A stretch of 61,472 bases of DNA from a virus, in IMG/VR virus record IMGVR_UViG_3300046616_000596, positions 1-61,472 of that record. One strand, 5' to 3'. The notes beneath the pieces are model-generated. The model did no database searches. It saw nothing but the letters and a program-made list of their open reading frames with translations, and was not told the origin of the DNA. The position numbers were made by a program, and so were the translations under genes. The first letter of the stretch is position 1. Every line of letters starts with the position of its first letter. Positions 55,554-61,472 of this stretch are shown piece by piece.

Positions 55554-57071
55554 ATGACGACCTGGTATGTAAGGCCAAATACGTCGCATAACGCGACGCG
55601 AAACGGCACGTCCTACGCGAATGCATGGGGTGGTTGGAGCGAGATCGTTTGGGGCGCCAGTGGGGTGAAGACGGGTGATGACCTTTACGTTTGCGGGGCG
55701 CATGTCTACGCAACTGGCATCACCGTTGGAGTCCATACTGCGGTTGTCGCTCCGGTCACCATTCGCGGCGACCTTGCGGCCGATCCGGGAAGTATTAGCT
55801 TTACCACGCTGACCGACACGCTGACCATGGCGCGGGCGTGCACGAATCTTCTCGGGTTCACGAACGTTGCCGCTGTTACGCACAATGGCGCAGCCGTCAA
55901 TTGCCGGTACCTGTACAACACGTTCAACACTCCGGGCAGCACATCGGGGATTCGCTTCGGCGCGGTCAACGACTTCCACAGCGACATCGAGATTCGGGGT
56001 AATACGTTCAACACCATCGCTCCATCGCCCACGGTGCACGCAGCGATTCGCTGGTGGGTGCAGACCGGCTCCAATTCGAGCATGACCCGCTGCACGATTG
56101 AGAAAAACACTTTCACCAATCAGGCGAACCGCTCGGTGATCGAATTCCGCACGCAGAACGACAGCAATGCTGCGGCGACGATGACGGACATCAAGGTCAA
56201 CTACAACACGTGGTCCAATTATGCCGGCACTGCGCTTGGCCTGGATTGCCCGGGCACGCTGGGCCTGCCGTTCGCCGCTCACGGGGTACAGGTGCGCGGA
56301 AACACCTTCACTAATGGGCTGGAATCGCCTACTGCGGTATTTGGCGGCTGCATCGGCCTCACTGGCTGGGGTCCGTCCACGACTCCGGGATTCGGCGACA
56401 ACCTGGTTGCAGACAACGTGGCGACAAACATTGTCGGTCCGACGAGCTTTGTCGATACCTTCTGGGGCAGTTATCTCATTCAGGACAATGTTGGTGATGG
56501 CTTCACCACCAACAGCATCGACGGCAACGGCATCATTTTGGACATTGGCACTGTCAATACCATTGTGCGCCGCAACCGCATCAAGAATGCATGGGGTAAG
56601 GCGGGCGTGTTCAATTCCGGCTGCGGCTTGATGATTCTCGGCCAGTGCACTAACAACCAAATTTACGGCAACTGGTTTAGCGGCATGCAGACCGGGATTT
56701 TCCTCGGCGACACGCAAGGCGCGTGCGACAACAAGGTCCATAACAATGTGTTCCTCGGAGTCACTCAGAACGCCGTCTATATCCACAGCACGGCTGCGCT
56801 GCTGAACGGCATGCTGTGCGCGAATAATTTCTTTGGCGGCGACGGCTACAGCGTCCGGGATCTTTCGGGCGCCAATTGGACGATGGAGCAGTTCAACACC
56901 TTCTCCGGCTTCTCGCTGGGCACCTCGAATCACACGCTCGGCAGCCGAAGCGTGACTCGCGCGGCGGGCATCGCCAGTGCTCTTTATGCAGATGCCAACC
57001 TCAGCGGATTGGATGCTGGCATGGTCGCCTCGCTGACAGCCCTGCCGAACTCCGTATTGCACTTGCAGTAA
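55554..57071 (+). CDS. Right-handed beta-helix tailspike/depolymerase-like protein, 505 aa
   Basis: The protein is a beta-helix: repeated NTF/N-rich turns (IEIRGNTFNTIAPS, CTIEKNTFTNQANRSVIEFR, VQVRGNTFTNGLES, KVHNNVFLGVTQNAVYIHST). Such proteins bind or cleave surface polysaccharide. It is isolated by terminators on both sides, so it may be a swappable cassette. Catalytic residues cannot be named from sequence alone. Confidence 0.8.
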   Translation: MTTWYVRPNTSHNATRNGTSYANAWGGWSEIVWGASGVKTGDDLYVCGAHVYATGITVGVHTAVVAPVTIRGDLAADPGSISFTTLTDTLTMARACTNLLGFTNVAAVTHNGAAVNCRYLYNTFNTPGSTSGIRFGAVNDFHSDIEIRGNTFNTIAPSPTVHAAIRWWVQTGSNSSMTRCTIEKNTFTNQANRSVIEFRTQNDSNAAATMTDIKVNYNTWSNYAGTALGLDCPGTLGLPFAAHGVQVRGNTFTNGLESPTAVFGGCIGLTGWGPSTTPGFGDNLVADNVATNIVGPTSFVDTFWGSYLIQDNVGDGFTTNSIDGNGIILDIGTVNTIVRRNRIKNAWGKAGVFNSGCGLMILGQCTNNQIYGNWFSGMQTGIFLGDTQGACDNKVHNNVFLGVTQNAVYIHSTAALLNGMLCANNFFGGDGYSVRDLSGANWTMEQFNTFSGFSLGTSNHTLGSRSVTRAAGIASALYADANLSGLDAGMVASLTALPNSVLHLQ

Positions 57072-57089
57072 CCCACCCAGTCCATTCCT

Positions 57090-57113
57090 GCCCGCCGCGT
57101 GCGGGCTTTTCTC
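57090..57113 (+). terminator. Intrinsic terminator before holin
   Basis: GCCCGC-CGCGT-GCGGGC with TTTTCTC separates the tailspike from the lysis genes. Confidence 0.8.
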
Positions 57114-57128
57114 ATTGTAAAGGCCGAT

Positions 57129-57476
57129 ATGACCGAACCAGTCTCCACCTTCCTGGCGCTGCTCGCCGCGCTTGGTAAATTCATCATCGCAAACCTGCCT
57201 GGCGCTATCGGCTCGGCTATCTCGCTCAAGTTCCTTGGCAAGGACTTGTCGATCAGCCAAAAACTGACCTCGTTCGCCACTGGTTGCGCGTGCGCAGTTT
57301 ATGCCGCACCGGCAATCATCGAGCTTTGCCACATTCCAGGTGAGCACATTGGCGGGTTGCTTCAGCTGGTGATCGGCATCTTCTCACTGGCCGTGGTCCG
57401 CGAACTGTTCGTGGAGATCAACAATGCGGACCTGATCGGGGCGCTGAAGCGCCGTTTCCTCGGGGGCGACAAATGA
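57129..57476 (+). CDS. Holin candidate, 115 aa
   Basis: The protein has three likely TM helices (FLALLAALGKFIIANLPGAI, ISQKLTSFATGCACAVYAAP, LLQLVIGIFSLAVVRELFVE) and a basic C-terminus (GALKRRFLGGDK). It stands first in the lysis cassette. I chose ATG at 57129 (MTEPVSTF), though the ribosome site is weak. Confidence 0.8.
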   Translation: MTEPVSTFLALLAALGKFIIANLPGAIGSAISLKFLGKDLSISQKLTSFATGCACAVYAAPAIIELCHIPGEHIGGLLQLVIGIFSLAVVRELFVEINNADLIGALKRRFLGGDK

Positions 57477-57610
57477 TCCCCAAACTACTCTCCTGCGCGG
57501 TGCTCGGCGCCTGCATCTGGGGCGTGCTCAATCCCCGCATCCAAACACGCACGGTCGGCACGCTGTCCCTCTCCCTGATCGGCATCCTGGCTGCTGTGAG
57601 TCTGCTATGA
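57473..57610 (+). CDS. Second small holin-like membrane protein, 45 aa
   Basis: MIPKLLSCAVLGACIWGVLN and VGTLSLSLIGILAAVSLL give two hydrophobic helices. It is joined to the holin and the endolysin by ATGA overlaps. It may be a second holin or an antiholin. Confidence 0.6.
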   Translation: MIPKLLSCAVLGACIWGVLNPRIQTRTVGTLSLSLIGILAAVSLL

Positions 57611-58185
57611 CACTCGATCAGCTTATCAAGATCATGCCAATGGCCCGCAGCCGGGCGCCGACCTTTGTTGACCTGCTCAACGCGGCGATGGGGGAATTCG
57701 AGATCAACACGCCAGCGCGGCAAGCCTCGTTCCTGTCGCAGATCGGCCACGAGTCCGGCCAACTGCGCTACACGAAAGAACTGTGGGGCCCAACGCCGCA
57801 GCAAATGCGGTACGAACGTGACTTCACCGCCGTATGGCCGCCAAGGGTCAAGACCGACCGCAACCAGCTTCCTTTCGACCTCGGCAACAGCGAGAAGGGC
57901 GACGGCGAACGCTTCATGGGGCGCGGCCTGATCCAGACGACCGGCCGCAAGAATTACGCGGCATGTGGCGTGGCCCTGGGCCTAAACCTGATCGAGCAGC
58001 CCGACCTGCTGCAACTGCCGGTCAACGCCTGCCGCTCGGCGGCGTGGTTCTGGAAGTCCAAAGGGCTGAACGAACTGGCTGATACGGGCGACCAGGAGCG
58101 GGTGACGCGCCGAGTGAATGGGGGCTTAACCGGCCTGCCTGACCGCGTGGCGCTGTTCAAGGTCGCACAGGAGGTGTTGGCGTGA
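57607..58185 (+). CDS. GH19 endolysin (chitinase-like), 192 aa
   Basis: The protein is a glycoside hydrolase 19 domain: SFLSQIGHESGQLRYTKELW with catalytic Glu49 and Glu58, then RFMGRGLIQTTGRKNYAACG and AAWFWKSKGLNELAD. It cuts peptidoglycan. No signal peptide is seen, so release needs the holin. Confidence 0.93.
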   Translation: MTLDQLIKIMPMARSRAPTFVDLLNAAMGEFEINTPARQASFLSQIGHESGQLRYTKELWGPTPQQMRYERDFTAVWPPRVKTDRNQLPFDLGNSEKGDGERFMGRGLIQTTGRKNYAACGVALGLNLIEQPDLLQLPVNACRSAAWFWKSKGLNELADTGDQERVTRRVNGGLTGLPDRVALFKVAQEVLA

Positions 58186-58769
58186 TCCCGATCCCCGCCT
58201 GGGCCTGGCGCCTGCTTGCCATCGGCGGCGCACTCGTCGCCCTGTGGTTCGCCTACGAGGCATGGGAGCACCACATCTACCAGCAAGGCTACAGCAAGGC
58301 CAATGGCGAATGGATAGCCAAGGAAGAGGGTATCTCCGCTGCTGCTGAAGCCAAATATCAGAAGCAGTGGCAAGACGCGGTCCGGCGCGGTGACCAGCTG
58401 CAAACCAAAGTCAACGAACTGACGGCCACCCGCACGGCCATGGAGAACGATCATGCGAAGAATCTTAAGCAGGCTGTTGCCTCTGCTGTGTCTGGTGCTG
58501 AGCGCCTGTGGTGCCGCGCCCAGTCTACAGCCCACCCGCTACCTGGAAGCACCACCCAAGCGCCTGCCGCCGATCCCGGTGGATCTGGATCAGCACAAGG
58601 AACCGAAATCCTGCCTGGACTGGCTGGCCAGCTTATCGGCATCGCCGGAGCTTCAGCAAAAGACGTGCGGGACTACAACAGCCTCCTCGACTACACACGA
58701 ATGATCCGTACCGAGTGCCTACGCACTGAAGGGGATGGAAATGCCGAAGAAGCCACAGCCCGACCCTGA
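58182..58769 (+). CDS. i-spanin (Rz-like), 195 aa
   Basis: The N-terminal TM helix (WAWRLLAIGGALVALWFAYE) is followed by a periplasmic coiled coil (AAAEAKYQKQWQDAVRRGDQ, LQTKVNELTATRTAMENDHA). The C-terminal ~90 residues are read in the frame overlapping Rz1. It links with Rz1 for outer membrane disruption. It overlaps the endolysin by ATGA. Confidence 0.85.
   Translation: MIPIPAWAWRLLAIGGALVALWFAYEAWEHHIYQQGYSKANGEWIAKEEGISAAAEAKYQKQWQDAVRRGDQLQTKVNELTATRTAMENDHAKNLKQAVASAVSGAERLWCRAQSTAHPLPGSTTQAPAADPGGSGSAQGTEILPGLAGQLIGIAGASAKDVRDYNSLLDYTRMIRTECLRTEGDGNAEEATARP
58453..58704 (+). CDS. o-spanin (Rz1-like) lipoprotein, nested, 83 aa
   Basis: MRRILSRLLPLLCLVLSACG is a signal peptide with lipobox LSAC and lipidated Cys19. 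The rest is Pro-rich (EAPPKRLPPIPVDLDQ). It lies wholly within Rz in another frame, the classic nested spanin arrangement. Confidence 0.88.
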   Translation: MRRILSRLLPLLCLVLSACGAAPSLQPTRYLEAPPKRLPPIPVDLDQHKEPKSCLDWLASLSASPELQQKTCGTTTASSTTHE

Positions 58770-58938
58770 ATCGTGCGAGCACTGCCACTACTGGCAGGGC
58801 AATGACGCGCGCGACTACGGCTATTGCCGGCGCTTTCCTCCTGTCGCCGCGCTTGGCGAGAACGGCCCCGAGTCGCACCAGCCTGTAACCGAATGCAGTG
58901 AAACTTGCGGCGAATTCAAGCGCCGCCTTAACTCGTAA
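58741..58938 (+). CDS. Cys-rich hypothetical protein, 65 aa
   Basis: The protein (MPKKPQPDPESCEHCHYWQG, YCRRFPPVAALG, CSETCGEFKRR) holds five Cys and His, likely a small zinc fold. GAAGGGGATGGAA gives a ribosome site for ATG at 58741. It overlaps the 3' end of Rz. Similar proteins follow lysis genes in other phages. Confidence 0.65.
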   Translation: MPKKPQPDPESCEHCHYWQGNDARDYGYCRRFPPVAALGENGPESHQPVTECSETCGEFKRRLNS

Positions 58939-58945
58939 GGTGAGC

Positions 58946-60112
58946 ATGGAAATCGATCCGAAAAACGAACTGCTGCGAGAGGTGGCGACGGCCCGCCAGT
59001 TAGAAGTGCTGAATGCCCTGGCGCAGCACAAGACCATCACCGGGGCGGCGAAGGCGCTGGGCGTGACCCGGTCGACTGTGCAGGATTCGCTGAAGTCACT
59101 GAACGCGGCGGCGGCGCGCAAAGGCTACGCTCCCGGCCACTTCGAGCACGGCACAGCGCCTGGCTTCAACATGGGTAAGGTCACGGTGCAGCGCGGCCCG
59201 GACGGCGAGGTCGAGCGGACCTGGGAGCGCCAGAGCCCCGATCAAGAGCAGGTTGCGGAACTGCTGCGTCGCTTCGTCGCGGAGTTGAGTGAAGGCGTTA
59301 AGGGGCTCTCACCCAAGGTTCGCGCGCCTGCCATGACCAACGCCGACCTGCTGACGGTCTATCCCATTGGTGACCATCACCACGGGATGTATGCGGACCC
59401 TTCCGAGACCGGCGACGCCTACGACGCGAAGATTTCCGTTCACCGCCTGGAAAGCGCTTTCGACCACCTGATCGCGCTGTCGCCGCCGTCCGAAACCGCC
59501 TTGCTACTCAACCTCGGGGATTTCCTTCACGGGAACGACAGTACCAACGAGACCGAGCACGGAAACCGGCTAGATGTCGACACGCGGTTCGGCAAGGTCA
59601 TGCACTCGGGTGCAATGGCGTTGGTGCGGTGTGTCCTGAAGCTGCTACGCAAACACCAAACCGTCATCGTGTGGAATATACGCGGCAACCATGACCGCGA
59701 CGCTGCCCTGGCCATCGCAATGGCAATGAGCTTCTACTTTCACAACGAGCCGCGCGTGATCGTTGATATCGGCTCATCCCTCTACAAGTATCACCGCTTC
59801 GGGCGCGTCCTCATTGGCTCGCATCACGGCCACGGTGCGAAGGCTCAGGACCTGCCGCTGATCATGGCTGAAGACCGCAAAGAGGATTGGGGCGTTACTG
59901 ATCACCGGGTCTGGCACTGCGGGCACATTCACCACCTGACGCGCCGGGATTATGTGGGCTGCACGGTCGAGACGCACCGCACGCTGGCCGGCACCGACGC
60001 ATGGCACGCGGGACAGGGCTACCGCAGCAAGAAGGATATGAACGCCATCGTGTACCACCGGAGTCACGGCGAGATCCAGCGTACCCGCTTTGAAATGGGG
60101 ATGCTGAAATGA
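58946..60112 (+). CDS. HTH-metallophosphoesterase phage protein, 388 aa
   Basis: The N-terminal ~70 residues have an HTH (TITGAAKALGVTRSTVQDSL). The C-terminal ~260 residues are a calcineurin-like phosphoesterase: GDHHHG (~142), NLGDFLHG (~188), RGNHD (~246), SHHGHG and CGHIHH (~325). It probably needs two metals and acts on a nucleotide or DNA end. I chose ATG at 58946 because AAGGTGAGC lies upstream. Confidence 0.85.
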   Translation: MEIDPKNELLREVATARQLEVLNALAQHKTITGAAKALGVTRSTVQDSLKSLNAAAARKGYAPGHFEHGTAPGFNMGKVTVQRGPDGEVERTWERQSPDQEQVAELLRRFVAELSEGVKGLSPKVRAPAMTNADLLTVYPIGDHHHGMYADPSETGDAYDAKISVHRLESAFDHLIALSPPSETALLLNLGDFLHGNDSTNETEHGNRLDVDTRFGKVMHSGAMALVRCVLKLLRKHQTVIVWNIRGNHDRDAALAIAMAMSFYFHNEPRVIVDIGSSLYKYHRFGRVLIGSHHGHGAKAQDLPLIMAEDRKEDWGVTDHRVWHCGHIHHLTRRDYVGCTVETHRTLAGTDAWHAGQGYRSKKDMNAIVYHRSHGEIQRTRFEMGMLK

Positions 60113-60364
60113 ACCTCGTCGCCGTCTTCATAACGTCCTTCTTCTTCGTCGGGCTGCGGAGCTTCCAGCAACTCAACGTCGTCCACCGCAAATACTGGTG
60201 GGTCATGCCGACCTCGATGTGCATGGCGGCGTGTGAAGTTATTCCTGATCGCTACCGCAGCCAAGGGCTATGGTTGGATCGTAATCGCCATGGGCACGGG
60301 TGCTGGCCTGGGCTGTCTGGCTTCAATGAGGTTGCACGAATGGCTAACCAAGAAAAAGCAATAG
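60109..60364 (+). pseudogene. Membrane protein gene with frameshift
   Basis: The frame starts MNLVAVFITSFFFVGLRSFQ, and after ~60239 the good continuation (FLIATAAKGYGWIVIAMGTG, MRLHEWLTKKKQ) is in another frame ending with TAG at 60362. Removing one base near GTTATTCC (60238-60245) joins both into an 84-aa protein with three TM helices. As written, the frame runs on into the dNTPase gene. It may be a real mutation or a sequencing error. Confidence 0.7.
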
Positions 60365-60834
60365 ACCCACTGTCCGATGCGCATGAGGCGCTGACCTTTG
60401 GCGAGATCAAAGACACAAATCCAAAGGACGCCATCGCAACGAACAAGCTGCCAACGCACCTCGTTTCTCCGATCGTCAAAGCCTATCAGGCAATCGCGCA
60501 CTTCCTCGGCAACGTGAAATACGGCGCCTGGAACTTCCGTGCTGCCGGCGCGCGGGCCTCAGTCTACCGGTCGGCGCTGGATCGCCATGTCGATGCATGG
60601 TGGGAGGGTGAGGAATACGACCCGACCGACGGCACGCCGCACCTGGCCAATGCGCTCGCCTGTCTGAATATCCTCATCGAGGCGAAGCACTCCGGCGGGC
60701 TGATTGATGACCGGCCACCGAGCCGCGGCGCTGAATATGCGAAGATTCGCGCAGAATTTGAGGCCTTGATGCCGAAGATCCGCGAGCGGTACGCCGACAA
60801 GAACCCGAAGCACTACACCATCGCGGACAGCTAG
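60340..60834 (+). CDS. dATP/dGTP diphosphohydrolase-like protein (DUF5664), 164 aa
   Basis: The protein (KDTNPKDAIATNKLPTHLVS, HFLGNVKYGAWNFRAAGA, LDRHVDAWWEGEEYDPTDGT) matches the DUF5664 family, which I recall as a dATP/dGTP diphosphohydrolase domain. Phage enzymes of this sort alter dNTP pools. I chose ATG at 60340 with GAGGTT upstream. The end overlaps the ligase stop by 4 bases. Confidence 0.75.
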   Translation: MANQEKAIDPLSDAHEALTFGEIKDTNPKDAIATNKLPTHLVSPIVKAYQAIAHFLGNVKYGAWNFRAAGARASVYRSALDRHVDAWWEGEEYDPTDGTPHLANALACLNILIEAKHSGGLIDDRPPSRGAEYAKIRAEFEALMPKIRERYADKNPKHYTIADS

Positions 60835-61472
60835 CGCTTGAACCGCTTCGCCGGCACCGCGCCCGGGCGCTTCAGCTTGAACCAGTCCGGACTCCTGACA
60901 CCTGGCTGGTAAATCGAATCCGCCCGCTTTGCGACCACCCCCTCCAACTCTAGCTGTATTGCGCTCGCGTAAAGCCACGAGATCGGATGGATGACGTCTT
61001 CGCCACTCATATGCTGGACGTATAGCGTGTGCGCCGGCTGCAGCTTTTCCAATAGTCGCGCCAGGCGCTCCTTGCGCCAGAGTAGCGGCTTTTCAGTGAT
61101 GTCCTGACTGTCTTCCTCCAGCAGGTCAAATACGCAGTAGGTTACGACCGGATCGCCAGCCGAATACTTCCGTCTCCGTGCTCGCGCGTGCACCGCCATG
61201 AAGTCACTGCACCCGAATTCATTGAGCACGCACATCTCACCATCCACGATCATCTGGCCGCAGTCTAGGCTGGCCAGCGCGTCGCGTATCTCAGGGAACC
61301 ATTTCGTAATATCCGTGCCGCTCTTGGAGCGCAAAGCGCACTGGCCACCGCCGAACTGCGCCAAGCTGCGATATCCGTCGTGCTTCGGCTCGACGACCCA
61401 GCCATCCTGATCCTCGGGCGCGACTTTCCGTTCATCCAGCAGCATGGGGAGTAGGCCGGCGAAATAGATCAT
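60831..61472 (-). CDS. ATP-dependent DNA ligase, adenylation domain only, 213 aa
   Basis: The nucleotidyltransferase motifs are clear: EPKHDGYR with catalytic Lys30, DGEMCVL, YCVFDLLEED, ELEGVVAKRADS and DWFKLKRPG. The protein ends right after the last motif, so it lacks the usual OB-fold domain. It is oriented leftward, convergent with the dNTPase. The start is the last base of the window, so an upstream extension is possible but not needed. Confidence 0.85.
   Translation of the reverse strand: MIYFAGLLPMLLDERKVAPEDQDGWVVEPKHDGYRSLAQFGGGQCALRSKSGTDITKWFPEIRDALASLDCGQMIVDGEMCVLNEFGCSDFMAVHARARRRKYSAGDPVVTYCVFDLLEEDSQDITEKPLLWRKERLARLLEKLQPAHTLYVQHMSGEDVIHPISWLYASAIQLELEGVVAKRADSIYQPGVRSPDWFKLKRPGAVPAKRFKR

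Noticed and set aside
55533-57347. Long 604-aa frame on the minus strand across the tailspike gene
   Set aside because: It is antisense to a clear beta-helix protein, has no ribosome site or neighbours on that strand, and its sequence is low-quality Arg/Ala/Val-rich shadow.

Overview
The window is almost entirely one temperate siphophage genome (prophage), integrase at the left edge and an ATP-dependent DNA ligase at the right edge. The structural genes follow the HK97/lambda order (TerS, TerL, portal, ClpP-type protease, capsid, connectors, tail tube, frameshifted tail chaperone, 1786-aa tape measure). GC-rich coding DNA with CTG/GCC/CGC-biased codons, DUF2335, a phiE125 gp8-type connector and a phage RdgC suggest a betaproteobacterial (Burkholderiales, perhaps Oxalobacteraceae) host; this is an inference. 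No chromosomal flank and no complete att site is visible.

Layout. 1-1275: integrase. 1.2-15.1 kb: long leftward early operon of tightly coupled small genes (many ATGA overlaps): AlpA-like excisionase/regulator, accessory proteins, RdgC, DUF1367, a coiled-coil protein, YqaJ exonuclease and a putative recombination partner, an HNH-AP2 homing endonuclease, and a gene-free stretch that may hold a structured RNA. 15.1-18.6 kb: immunity and lysogeny region with a leftward promoter, DUF2335 membrane protein, lipoprotein, and divergent repressor/Cro genes. 18.6-31.4 kb: rightward early genes, including an ASCH protein, a large cytosine-5 DNA methyltransferase, NinG, a lambda-O-like replication protein with iterons inside its gene, a helicase-loader candidate and a zinc-finger Q-like candidate. 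31.4-31.7 kb: two late promoters followed by terminators. 31.7-57.1 kb: packaging, head, tail and tailspike. 57.1-58.8 kb: holins, GH19 endolysin, Rz and nested Rz1. 58.7-61.5 kb: Cys-rich protein, metallophosphoesterase, frameshifted membrane gene, dNTP diphosphohydrolase-like protein and ligase.

How it works together. The CI-like repressor has no peptidase domain. It likely acts on operators (GCRCGGATAGGA) lodged in the spacers of matching leftward and rightward promoters. Repressor and cro mRNAs both look leaderless. Late transcription probably starts at 31378 or 31516 and must read through terminators at 31557, 31680, 44882, 55511 and 57090, so it probably uses antitermination.

The most interesting pattern is a set of small genes placed backwards in the gaps between operon genes (7.1, 22.4, 22.6, 25.1, 25.5 and probably 19.1 kb). 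Five share an extended -10 element (TCATGMTANGAT or a close variant) overlapping the start codon of the opposite-strand neighbour, 24-31 bases before their own start. They look like autonomous moron cassettes built to one design. Other notable features are nine TRD-like repeats in the methyltransferase, a tRNA-like 3' domain at 13.2 kb, a 20-aa tandem repeat protein, a GGGAAAC -1 frameshift site, and three broken reading frames.
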